From positions 1 to 22,840 of the forward strand of contig CAZHKH010000014.1 of assembly GCA_964532515.1 (NCBI GenBank): 22,840 nucleotides of DNA, written 5' to 3'. The DNA comes from TMED161 sp964532515 (GTDB taxonomy: Bacteria; Fidelibacterota; Marinisomatia; SCGC-AAA003-L08; D37C17). A program made the translations under genes and the position numbers. This document shows, in pieces, positions 8,285 through 17,062 of the stretch (the first letter of the stretch is position 1; each line of letters starts with the position of its first letter). Under the pieces are notes generated by a model. The model did not search any database. It saw only the letters and a list, made by a program, of their open reading frames with translations, and was not told the origin of the DNA.

Positions 8285-8881
8285 CTAATTAATACTAACT
8301 TTTATTAAGAATTCTTTTTCGACATTCTCTTCTAACATCGAATTAATTACTAAACTATCTGAAATTATTAGATTTTCTTCACTATTTAAAGTAATCTGAA
8401 TACTATCTGGTACATTATTAAATATAAATAATAACTCCATTGGTCCTGGGCTATTGGCTTTAACTATAAAATTCCAATCTTTTGACCCACAAAATTGGTT
8501 TGATTTGTACTCTTGAGTAAAGTTGTCGCCAAAAATAGAATCCCATTCAGGATGATAAAAATATCCAGAAATCCAATTTCCTGGTGAAGGTGGTGGTTCA
8601 GAAAGATCCATTGAATCAAAATCATCAGAAGTACTATCAGTAACCCCTAAAACATTATTTTCATCAAAAATAGTTTCTAAAGTCATCCAAGGCTCCATTG
8701 ATGCTATAATCTGGATACTCCAATCATCAGTCATCTCTGAATAGTAGCACGAATCATCATCTGTATTTGCATCTGAATTATAGTTGCAAGCTTCAATATC
8801 TAAACATCCATCAATATTTTCATTGCAACTAAAAAACATTAACAACAATGGAATTATATATGTAAAATTATACTTGTTCAT
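8285..8881 (-). CDS. Small lipoprotein with a Cys-rich GCxDxxACNYN motif
   Basis: The protein has 198 residues from the ATG at 8881; a TTG codon directly upstream (8884) could add one residue but is less likely. A short lipoprotein signal ends in MFFSC, placing the lipidated Cys at residue 19, followed by Asn and Glu. Next comes GCLDIEACNYNSDANTDDDSC (25-45 region), a three-Cys, Asp-rich motif that I associate with secreted proteins of marine FCB bacteria. The rest (about 52-198) is a beta-rich domain of unknown function with a DDFDSMDLSEPPPSPG stretch (86-101) and Trp-containing strands. I recognise no enzyme motif, so no function is assigned. It is the first gene of the minus-strand operon and lies back to back with valS across a 63-base gap. 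Confidence 0.8.
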   Translation of the reverse strand: MNKYNFTYIIPLLLMFFSCNENIDGCLDIEACNYNSDANTDDDSCYYSEMTDDWSIQIIASMEPWMTLETIFDENNVLGVTDSTSDDFDSMDLSEPPPSPGNWISGYFYHPEWDSIFGDNFTQEYKSNQFCGSKDWNFIVKANSPGPMELLFIFNNVPDSIQITLNSEENLIISDSLVINSMLEENVEKEFLIKVSIN

Positions 8882-8944
8882 CAATCATAATTATGTTTGA
8901 TGTAAAGTTAAAGAATTTAGTATTTATTTGATATAAACTATTTT
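8882..8944. promoter_or_regulatory. Divergent promoter region between lipoprotein operon and valS operon
   Basis: These 63 bases separate two genes read away from each other, so promoters for both operons must lie here or just inside the lipoprotein gene. On the plus strand TATGTTTG (8892-8899) matches the FCB-type TAnnTTTG element and would give a leader of roughly 40 bases for valS. A TTG at 8874-8876 is too close (15 bases) to be an ideal upstream element. No clear Shine-Dalgarno sequence precedes valS, and no T-box-like leader or attenuator fits in the space. Confidence 0.45.
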
Positions 8945-11560
8945 ATGAACAAAAAAGACATATCAACATCCTATCAACCCTCAGATGTAGAAAAAAAGTG
9001 GTATAAAATATGGGAAGAAAATAACTGTTTTGCTCCTAAAGGAGATAATGAATCTTTTACAGTTATGATTCCACCGCCAAATGTTACTGGAATTTTACAT
9101 ATTGGACACATCCTAAATAATACTATCCAAGATGTACTCATTAGAAGAGCAAGAATGCAGGGAAAAAGAACTCTTTGGTTACCAGGAACCGATCATGCCT
9201 CTATCGCTACAGAAGCAAAAGTTACAAACATGCTAAAAGAACAAAAAATTGATAAAAAAGAAATTGGAAGAGAAAAATTTCTTGAACATGCATGGGATTG
9301 GAAAGAAAAATATGGGAACACTATTCTTACACAGTTAAAACGATTAGGAGCCTCCTGTGATTGGTCTAAAACTACGTTTACTATGGATAAAAACTATAGT
9401 AAAGCTGTAACTAAAGTATTTGTAGATCTATATGAAGATGGGATGATATATAAAGGCGAACGCATAATTAACTGGGATCCTAAAGGCCTAACAGCCCTAT
9501 CAGATGAAGAAGTCATTCATAAAGAAATAAATGGCCATTTATGGCATTTTAAATACCCAATTAAAGATAGTGACCAATCTATTATTGTTGCGACAACAAG
9601 ACCAGAAACAATGCTCGGTGATACGGGAATCGCTGTTAATCCAAAAGATGATAGATATAAAAATTTAGTAGGAAAAAAAGTTATTCTTCCACTGGTAAAT
9701 AGAGAAATTCCAATATTTGCAGACTCATATGTTGATAAAGAATTTGGTACAGGAGCAGTAAAAGTAACTCCAGCTCATGACCCTAATGACTTTGATATGG
9801 GACAAAGAAATAATCTAGAACTGATTAATATACTAAATCCGGATGCATCTCTTAATGATAATGTCCCAGAGCTATTTAGAGGGATGAATAGTAAAGAAGC
9901 AAGAAAACGTATTGTAGAGGAAATGAAGATTCAGGGATTTCTTGAAAAAATAGAAGATTATACTCATAAAGTTGGTCATTCTGAGAGAACAGATGCTGTT
10001 GTTGAACCATATATTTCAAAACAGTGGTTTGTTGATATGAAAAAACTGGTAGGGCCTGCTATCAATTGTGTTAAAAATGGTGAAGTGAAATTTTATCCAG
10101 AACGATGGACAAAAACATATTACCATTGGCTTGATAATATAAAAGATTGGTGTATATCCCGTCAATTATGGTGGGGACATCGAATTCCTGTTTGGTATAA
10201 AAATGATGAAATATACTGTGGAATAAATCCTCCTAAAGGTGATGGCTGGACACAGGAAGAGGATGTTCTTGACACATGGTTCAGTTCATGGTTGTGGCCA
10301 TTTGCAACTCTTGGTTGGCCTGAAGACACTGAAGATTTAAAAAAACATTATCCTACTCAGGATTTAGTTACAGGACCAGACATCATCTTTTTCTGGGTTG
10401 CGAGAATGATTATGGCTGGACTTTACTTTAAAAAAGAGATTCCTTTCAATAGCGTGTATTTCAATGGATTAATCAGAGATGAAAAAGGGAAAAAAATGAG
10501 TAAATCTCTTGGGAATTCTCCAGATCCAATCGATCTAATGGACAAATATGGTTCAGACGCACTAAGAGTGGGCTTATTGTTGATTGCTCCACAAGGACTT
10601 GATATCCTATTTTCAGAAGAAAGAATAGAGCATGGAAGAAATTTTATGAATAAAGTATGGAATTCTGCTCGGTTTGTAGAGATGAATATAGATCAAAATG
10701 TTAATAGTGATTTGTCAGGATTATCTAATAGTCAACTAGATGTAACAGATAAATGGATTCTATCAAAATTGAATTCTACAATCATAGAAGTTGAAAGCGC
10801 ATATGATAATTATAAATTAAATGATGCAGTTAAATCAGTTTATGATTTTGTTTATAAAAATTTCTGTGATTGGTATATTGAATTTTCAAAATCTAGATTC
10901 TATGGAACTGATGAAAAAGATAAAGCTATTGCTCAAAAGGTATGCATCCATGTTTTAGAAACTATTTTGAAACTAATGCACCCTTACTGTCCTTTTATTA
11001 CTGAAGAAATATGGTCACATACAAACAAAAATGAAATGCTTATTAACGCAAAATGGCCTAAATCAAATGAAGAAATGATAGATATAAAAATCGAGAAAGA
11101 ACTCTCTATTATTATGAACTTGATATCTTCAATAAGAAATATTAAGGCCAATTTTGCAATATCCCCTAAAAAGGAAATATCTTTAGTTTGTAAAGTGGAT
11201 GACTCAATGGCCAATGTGCTAGTTAACTATAAAGGCTATCTTGAAAGATTAGTTAAAGTTACTCATCTTGAAACTAGTAAAAATATAGAAAAACCATCTC
11301 AATCAACTACTATTGTAACAGATAATATAGAAGCTTATATACCTTTAAAAGATTTAATAGATATTAATAAAGAAATTGAAAGACTTGAAAATCAGATTGA
11401 AAATTTAGAGGGACGATTAAACTCAGTAAATCGAAAACTTAACAATAAGCAATTTGTATCTAATGCTCCTGAAAATATTGTAACCCATGAACAGAATAAA
11501 AAAAATCGTTATGAAAATGAGTTGATGATCCTTCAAAATAATTTGAACTCATTAAAATAA
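8945..11560 (+). CDS. valS: Valyl-tRNA synthetase
   Basis: The 871-residue cytoplasmic class I aminoacyl-tRNA synthetase charges tRNA-Val. The HIGH signature is HIGH itself (residues 52-55, in PPPNVTGILHIGHIL). KMSKS is at 517-521 in GKKMSKSLGNSPDP. The editing (CP1) domain that hydrolyses mischarged Thr-tRNA is present, with FGTGAVKVTPAHDPNDFD. WCISRQLWWGHRIPVWY marks the return to the catalytic core. NKVWNSARF starts the anticodon-binding region, and a coiled-coil arm occupies about 805-871. Length and domain order are normal for the family. Its TAA overlaps the recG ATG by one base (TAATG), so valS and recG are probably translationally coupled. It is the first gene of the plus-strand operon. 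Confidence 0.98.
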   Translation: MNKKDISTSYQPSDVEKKWYKIWEENNCFAPKGDNESFTVMIPPPNVTGILHIGHILNNTIQDVLIRRARMQGKRTLWLPGTDHASIATEAKVTNMLKEQKIDKKEIGREKFLEHAWDWKEKYGNTILTQLKRLGASCDWSKTTFTMDKNYSKAVTKVFVDLYEDGMIYKGERIINWDPKGLTALSDEEVIHKEINGHLWHFKYPIKDSDQSIIVATTRPETMLGDTGIAVNPKDDRYKNLVGKKVILPLVNREIPIFADSYVDKEFGTGAVKVTPAHDPNDFDMGQRNNLELINILNPDASLNDNVPELFRGMNSKEARKRIVEEMKIQGFLEKIEDYTHKVGHSERTDAVVEPYISKQWFVDMKKLVGPAINCVKNGEVKFYPERWTKTYYHWLDNIKDWCISRQLWWGHRIPVWYKNDEIYCGINPPKGDGWTQEEDVLDTWFSSWLWPFATLGWPEDTEDLKKHYPTQDLVTGPDIIFFWVARMIMAGLYFKKEIPFNSVYFNGLIRDEKGKKMSKSLGNSPDPIDLMDKYGSDALRVGLLLIAPQGLDILFSEERIEHGRNFMNKVWNSARFVEMNIDQNVNSDLSGLSNSQLDVTDKWILSKLNSTIIEVESAYDNYKLNDAVKSVYDFVYKNFCDWYIEFSKSRFYGTDEKDKAIAQKVCIHVLETILKLMHPYCPFITEEIWSHTNKNEMLINAKWPKSNEEMIDIKIEKELSIIMNLISSIRNIKANFAISPKKEISLVCKVDDSMANVLVNYKGYLERLVKVTHLETSKNIEKPSQSTTIVTDNIEAYIPLKDLIDINKEIERLENQIENLEGRLNSVNRKLNNKQFVSNAPENIVTHEQNKKNRYENELMILQNNLNSLK

Positions 11561-13659
11561 TGATTAAAAAAAAATATTCTCAAAAAACATTAGACACTGA
11601 AATAACATATTTAAAAGGCGTTGGTCCTAATAGAGGAAGAAAACTCCAAAGGTATGGAATTGAAACTTTGGCTGATCTTCTCCATCATTTCCCTAGAAGA
11701 TATATTGATAGATCTAATATTTTACTAATAAATAAACTCAAAATTGGTGAAGAAGGATTAATCGTTGGAAAAATTATTTCTGCAAATATCAAACAAACAA
11801 AAAAACGGAGATTTTTTGAAGTAGAAATAAATGATGAAACTGGATTTATAAAATGTATTTGGTTTAGAGGGCTAAGTTGGATCTCAGAAAAATTTGAAGT
11901 AGGGGAATCTATTGCCATATATGGAAAAATTGAATTTTATAATGGCTTTAGAATGATACATCCAGAGTTTGATTTATTAGATGAAAATGAAGATCCAATT
12001 AATACTGGAAAAATTATTTCAATATATCCATCAAATTCAGATTTGAAGTCCGTAGGGATGGACAGTAGGGGCCTTCGAAGAATTATAAGCTACGCTATAG
12101 ATAATATTGAACTATCCATAGAAGATTTTTTTGATAAATCTATCCTTCAATCAGAACAATTAATGACACTTAAAAAATCTTTTTTGCAAATACATCAACC
12201 TGATAATATGGATACCCTAAAATCATCAATAGCAAGATTGAAATTTAATGAACATTTTTTTATGCAACTTCTAATGGCAATAAAAAAATCAAATTATAAA
12301 AAGAATCAGACAACGCAATTTATATCTAAAGATAATTATGTGACTAAAATATATAAGCTATTACCCTTCAAACTTACTAATTCACAAATCAAGGTGCTTA
12401 AAGAGGTTAGAGCTGATCTTGAATCTTCAAAATCTATGAATCGATTAATACAAGGAGATGTTGGATCAGGAAAAACAATAGTCGCAATCTTGGCCTCAGC
12501 TATTGCAATTGATAATTCTGCTCAAGTCGCAATTATGGCTCCTACAGAAATTTTGGCTGAACAGCATTTCAATAGTTTTAAGTCATATTGTAATAAAATC
12601 AATCTAAGATGTGAACTTTTAATTAGTGATATCAAAAAAAATGAAAAACAAAAAATAATTAATGACTTAAAATCTGGTGATATAAATATTATTGTGGGTA
12701 CGCATGCGCTTATTCAAGAAAATATAGAATTCAGTAATTTAGGTCTATCTATTATAGATGAGCAGCATCGATTTGGAGTTGAGCATAGAAAAAGTTTAAT
12801 CAAAAAAGCTCAAAATTCAAATGTGCTTGCAATGACAGCCACCCCAATTCCAAGGACACTTTCTATGACATTGCATGGGGATCTTGATATCTCAATAATT
12901 GATGAAATCCCTAAAAATAGGATACCTATAAAAACAAAAATAGTAACTGAAAATCATTTAAACTCTATATATAAATTTATTATGAAAGAATTAGAGAATA
13001 AACGACAATGCTATATTGTTTACCCTATAATTGAAGAGTCTGAATCATTAGATTTAGAAGCTGCCAATACTGCATATAATCATATAAAAAAGAATGTTTT
13101 TCAAAACTTTAGGGTTGGCTATTTGAATGGAAAAATGAATAAGATAGAACGAGATGAGCAAATGGATTTATTTGTTAATGGTGATACTGATGTATTGGTT
13201 TCAACGACAGTGGTTGAAGTTGGAATAGATAATCCAAATGCTACTATCATGTTAATTGAGAATGCAGAACGGTTTGGATTAACCCAGTTGCATCAATTAA
13301 GAGGAAGAATAGGTAGAGGAGAATATCAAAGCTATTGTATGCTTGTACAAAGGAAAAAAAGCTTATTATCAGATCATAGATTAAAAGTTATGGAAAATAC
13401 TTCAAATGGTTTTAAAATATCTGATGAGGACCTCAAGTTAAGAGGGCCAGGAGAGTTCTTTGGAAAAAAACAGCATGGTTATATGAAAACTAAATTAGCA
13501 GATATTTCTCAAGATTCTGAAATTATTGATAGAGCAAGAGGTTTAGCATTTAATATGATTGCTAAAGATGACGAACTCAAATTTCCTGAAAATAAAAAAA
13601 TAAAAAATGAATTAATTGACAAGTATAGTGATATGCTTGAATTTATAAATATAGGATAA
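11560..13659 (+). CDS. recG: ATP-dependent DNA helicase RecG
   Basis: This 699-residue superfamily 2 helicase remodels stalled replication forks and recombination intermediates. The N-terminal part has the YLKGVGPNRGRKLQRYGI helix-hairpin-like start and an OB-fold wedge region (about 60-150). The helicase core shows Walker A GDVGSGKT (299-306), MAPTEILAEQH (motif Ia), DEQH (400-403), MTATPIPRTL (motif III) and HQLRGRIGRG (motif VI). KLRGPGEFFGKKQHG near the end is a RecG hallmark. Length is normal. It starts on the last base of the valS stop codon. A GGAT-type ribosome binding site for the next gene sits in its last two codons. Confidence 0.97.
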   Translation: MIKKKYSQKTLDTEITYLKGVGPNRGRKLQRYGIETLADLLHHFPRRYIDRSNILLINKLKIGEEGLIVGKIISANIKQTKKRRFFEVEINDETGFIKCIWFRGLSWISEKFEVGESIAIYGKIEFYNGFRMIHPEFDLLDENEDPINTGKIISIYPSNSDLKSVGMDSRGLRRIISYAIDNIELSIEDFFDKSILQSEQLMTLKKSFLQIHQPDNMDTLKSSIARLKFNEHFFMQLLMAIKKSNYKKNQTTQFISKDNYVTKIYKLLPFKLTNSQIKVLKEVRADLESSKSMNRLIQGDVGSGKTIVAILASAIAIDNSAQVAIMAPTEILAEQHFNSFKSYCNKINLRCELLISDIKKNEKQKIINDLKSGDINIIVGTHALIQENIEFSNLGLSIIDEQHRFGVEHRKSLIKKAQNSNVLAMTATPIPRTLSMTLHGDLDISIIDEIPKNRIPIKTKIVTENHLNSIYKFIMKELENKRQCYIVYPIIEESESLDLEAANTAYNHIKKNVFQNFRVGYLNGKMNKIERDEQMDLFVNGDTDVLVSTTVVEVGIDNPNATIMLIENAERFGLTQLHQLRGRIGRGEYQSYCMLVQRKKSLLSDHRLKVMENTSNGFKISDEDLKLRGPGEFFGKKQHGYMKTKLADISQDSEIIDRARGLAFNMIAKDDELKFPENKKIKNELIDKYSDMLEFINIG

Positions 13660-13665
13660 ATAAAA

Positions 13666-13983
13666 ATGGATGATAATAAGAATACACAGCTTTTTATGGG
13701 TTTATGCACTTCATTAGTAACTCAAGCATGGATGCAACTAGGAAAAATTAAAAATCCGATTTCAGATAAAATAGAAATTGATATAAATGCAGCGTCATTA
13801 ACAATTGATATGCTAGCAATGTTAAAAGAAAAAACAAAGGGGAATATAGGTGATGATGAATCTAAGATTCTCGATCAATCAATTAATGAATTAAGAATGA
13901 ATTATATCGCTTCAAAAGATAAAAATGATGACCCAAAATCTGAAAAAAAAGAAAATAGTGAAAATGAAAAAGAAGATAAATAA
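13666..13983 (+). CDS. DUF1844-family small protein
   Basis: This 105-residue protein resembles DUF1844. FMGLCTSLVTQAWMQLGKI (about 10-28), followed by a conserved Ile/Leu-rich helix around IDMLAMLKEKTKGN, fits the family, which has no known function. No signal peptide or long membrane segment is seen, so it is probably cytoplasmic or membrane-associated. The C-terminal 25 residues are almost entirely Lys, Glu, Asp and Asn and probably disordered. The ATG lies six bases after the recG stop and is preceded by AGGA with about nine bases of spacing, one of the few recognisable Shine-Dalgarno sites here. Its 3' end overlaps the start of the DUF2723 gene. Confidence 0.8.
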   Translation: MDDNKNTQLFMGLCTSLVTQAWMQLGKIKNPISDKIEIDINAASLTIDMLAMLKEKTKGNIGDDESKILDQSINELRMNYIASKDKNDDPKSEKKENSENEKEDK

Positions 13984-16900
13984 TCATCTAATTTTTACCT
14001 TACTGTCTTTTTTCGTTCCATTTATTATTTATTTAATAACTATGGCTCCAAGAAGTTCATTCTGGGATTGCGGTGAATTTATAGCTTGCTCTATAACTTT
14101 AGGAGTCCCTCACCCTCCTGGGAGTCCATTATATCTGCTATTAGGAAATGTATTTTCTTATTTACCATTTTTTTCAGATATGGGTGCACGAGTAAATTTA
14201 ATATCCCCAATTGTAAGCGCCTTTTCTGTAATGTTTTTATATTTAATTATTGTTCAATTACTGAATAGATTAAATGGAAATAACTTAGATAAAAAGAAAC
14301 TAATAGAATATTGTGCCTTTATTGGAGCTCTAACATTCGCAGTGACAGACTCACATTGGTTTAATGCTGTTGAATCTGAAGTTTACTCTTTATCTACTTT
14401 TTTTACAGCCATAGTAGTATGGCTAATTCTTAAGTGGGATGAAAATGCTTTTGACCAAAATAGTATAAAATATATTATTCTTATCTCCTACATGATGGGG
14501 TTGGCTGCTGGAGTTCACTTGTTAAACTTATTGGCTATTCCCTGCATCATTTTTATAATTTATTATAATAAAACAACATCAATTAAATTAAATGAAATTG
14601 ATTTCAAAAAACTGCTATTTGATATTGCCTATGTTGCTTTTTTATCTTTTTTAATATTTTCTATAATATATGTAGTGATATATAAAGGAATTCCAAATCT
14701 AGCATTTTACTTCTCAAGCTTATTTTGGGTAGGATCAATATTTTATTTTATAATTTTTTCAATCTGCTGGTACTATATAAAAAATAATTATAATAAACTT
14801 TCAATTATTTTTACATGTGTTGTAATGATTCTAATTGGATATAGTACATATTCTACAATTATAATACGAGCAGCTCAACAACCATCTATAAATGAAGGGA
14901 ATCCTGATACGCCTAAAGCATTTCTTGCATATATAAATAGAGATCAGTATGGTGCTGTAAATTCATTTGACCCTGTTTCTGCGATTCAAAATAGCACTCA
15001 TAATCACTGGAAAAGATATATTAATCCGCCTAATGATATTTCAAAAACAAATAATCCCGGAAAATTCAAACAAGCGTACAATACTAAAAAAAATAATCCT
15101 TCTTATTCTGAAATAATTGATTTCATACTTCGTTATCAAATCAATGAAATGTATCTAAGATATTTTGCCTGGCAATTTATTGGGAAAAGTGCTGCTAATG
15201 ATATGCAATGGAATTGGGAGGTAAGAGCAAAGCCTGTCCATCCAAACACAACGGGAAAACTTTTAAACCCTAAGTATTTAGAAGGAATAAATCCATTTCG
15301 ATATTTTATCCCTCTAGCTTTTATTCTAGGTATTGTTGGTTTTGTTTATCATCTAAGAAAAGATTATTTAAGAACTATTTCAATTCTATCATTATTCTTC
15401 GCAACGGGTATTATAATAATTTTATATTTAAATCAACATGATGCTCAACCAAGAGAAAGAGATTATTCATATGTAGGTAGTTTTTTTGCATTTTCAATAT
15501 GGATTGGAATTGGTGCATTTGCACTCATAGATAAGCTAAATCATTTTCTTAAAAAAAGAATTAATTTCAAATTATCTTCAATGATATTTCCTGGGATATT
15601 ATTAATAATCATGCCAATTAATATGCTTGCAACAGATTTTCACTCTCATAATAGAAGTGGAAACTATATCTCATGGGACTATGCATACAACTTTCTAAAC
15701 TCATGTGAACCTAATTCTATTTTATTTACAAATGGCGATAATGATACATTTCCATTATGGTACCTACAAGAAGTAGAGAATATTAGAACAGATGTTAGAG
15801 TAGTAAACCTTAGCTTACTAAATACTGATTGGTATATTAATCAACTCAAACATCATGGAGAAAATAAATTACCGATTACTCTTAGTGATAAAGCAATCAA
15901 GGGTATAGAACCAATAAAAGCAACAGCCTACGCCCTTAATTTGTGGACATCAGAATTGAAAAAAACTACAGAAAAATTACGCTTAAGAGGGATAAAATAT
16001 GATATTGATAAACATGGTATTCTACCTTGGAACAACATAGATCTAGAAATCAATTCCTTCCATGAATCTTTTGAAGATACAAATCATAATGGACAATATG
16101 ATATGGGAGAATCATATGTGGATGTAAATGAAAATGAAATTAGAGATTCAGGGAAAAAAATTAATTTTAAATTAAATCCAACAATAAGTTCTGCCTACTT
16201 GCGAGTTCAAGATGTTATGATATTGCAGCTTATTAATGATATGCCAATTGATAGACCCATTTATTTTGCTGTTACCGTATCTCATAATAGTATGTTAGGA
16301 TTAGGGCAATACCTAGAAATGCAAGGACTTGTTTATAAATTAACGGACTCAATTTTCCTGGAAAAAAATTATAACCCTACAATAAATGTAAATAAAACAG
16401 TACAATATATCACACAGACAGATAACTACGACCATATCATCAAAACGTCAGATGATTATTTAAAAGCCATTGATGAAGGAAAAGGTATCTATAGATATGA
16501 AAATTTAAATAATCCAGAAGTCTACTTTAGTAAGGATATTACAAGAATGGTTCAAAATTTTCGATCTCCTTTCTTGCAAGCAGCTCAAGAAATGATTTAT
16601 GGCGGATATACAGATGATGCTAATAATATTCTAATTTCTATGGATAAATCTATTCCAATTGAGACAATCCCAATTCTGCACTCTGATTATCAATTAACTG
16701 TTGCTCGATTATTTGCTATGGCTGGAAATACGGATAAGTATAACTATTATATGAAAAATTTAATTGAAAGAGATGATTTGAATATTCAAGATCATTATGA
16801 TATAGCCTCTGTGCTCCTTTTAGATAATAATAGCCAAAAGGATGGAGAGGCCTATGTTAAAAAAATGATATTGACCTATCCATCCCGATGGGAATTTAGT

Positions 16901-17062
16901 AGAATGCTGGTAGTATATTACAGCCAAACCGGTGAATATAATAAAGCAATAACAATTTTAGAGGACTGGATTGCATTAAATCAAAATTATACGCAGCCTG
17001 ATGCATATAAAGAGGCTAAAGGCTGGTTAGATATTCTTAAAAGTGAATCCCAACCAAGTTAA
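13964..17062 (+). CDS. DUF2723/GT117-type multi-pass membrane protein with soluble C-terminal region
   Basis: From the ATG at 13964 the product has 1032 residues; an in-frame ATG at 13925 would add 13 mostly charged residues and overlap the previous gene further. I prefer 13964 because the protein then starts with Lys residues and a membrane segment. The family hallmark TMAPRSSFWDCGEFIA (about 26-41) has the paired acidic residues Asp35 and Glu38, followed by LGVPHPPGSPLY. About eleven or twelve membrane segments lie within 1-560. TNGDNDTFPLWY (about 589-600) and VNLSLLNTDWYI are further family marks. Residues 705-716 form a calcium-loop-like sequence (DTNHNGQYDMGE), and the last 150 residues look TPR-like. 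DUF2723 is related to TMEM260, a protein O-mannosyltransferase in animals, so a glycosyl-transfer role at the outer face of the membrane is a reasonable inference. Neighbouring GT2 gene overlaps its end. Confidence 0.88.
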   Translation: MKKKINNHLIFTLLSFFVPFIIYLITMAPRSSFWDCGEFIACSITLGVPHPPGSPLYLLLGNVFSYLPFFSDMGARVNLISPIVSAFSVMFLYLIIVQLLNRLNGNNLDKKKLIEYCAFIGALTFAVTDSHWFNAVESEVYSLSTFFTAIVVWLILKWDENAFDQNSIKYIILISYMMGLAAGVHLLNLLAIPCIIFIIYYNKTTSIKLNEIDFKKLLFDIAYVAFLSFLIFSIIYVVIYKGIPNLAFYFSSLFWVGSIFYFIIFSICWYYIKNNYNKLSIIFTCVVMILIGYSTYSTIIIRAAQQPSINEGNPDTPKAFLAYINRDQYGAVNSFDPVSAIQNSTHNHWKRYINPPNDISKTNNPGKFKQAYNTKKNNPSYSEIIDFILRYQINEMYLRYFAWQFIGKSAANDMQWNWEVRAKPVHPNTTGKLLNPKYLEGINPFRYFIPLAFILGIVGFVYHLRKDYLRTISILSLFFATGIIIILYLNQHDAQPRERDYSYVGSFFAFSIWIGIGAFALIDKLNHFLKKRINFKLSSMIFPGILLIIMPINMLATDFHSHNRSGNYISWDYAYNFLNSCEPNSILFTNGDNDTFPLWYLQEVENIRTDVRVVNLSLLNTDWYINQLKHHGENKLPITLSDKAIKGIEPIKATAYALNLWTSELKKTTEKLRLRGIKYDIDKHGILPWNNIDLEINSFHESFEDTNHNGQYDMGESYVDVNENEIRDSGKKINFKLNPTISSAYLRVQDVMILQLINDMPIDRPIYFAVTVSHNSMLGLGQYLEMQGLVYKLTDSIFLEKNYNPTINVNKTVQYITQTDNYDHIIKTSDDYLKAIDEGKGIYRYENLNNPEVYFSKDITRMVQNFRSPFLQAAQEMIYGGYTDDANNILISMDKSIPIETIPILHSDYQLTVARLFAMAGNTDKYNYYMKNLIERDDLNIQDHYDIASVLLLDNNSQKDGEAYVKKMILTYPSRWEFSRMLVVYYSQTGEYNKAITILEDWIALNQNYTQPDAYKEAKGWLDILKSESQPS

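Noticed and set aside
8882..8944. T-box or other leader riboswitch controlling valS
   Set aside because: The gap is only 63 bases, with no T-box-like sequence or terminator hairpin.
13925..13963. Earlier ATG for the DUF2723 gene
   Set aside because: It adds 13 charged residues before the first membrane segment and increases overlap with DUF1844; the ATG at 13964 fits the family start better.
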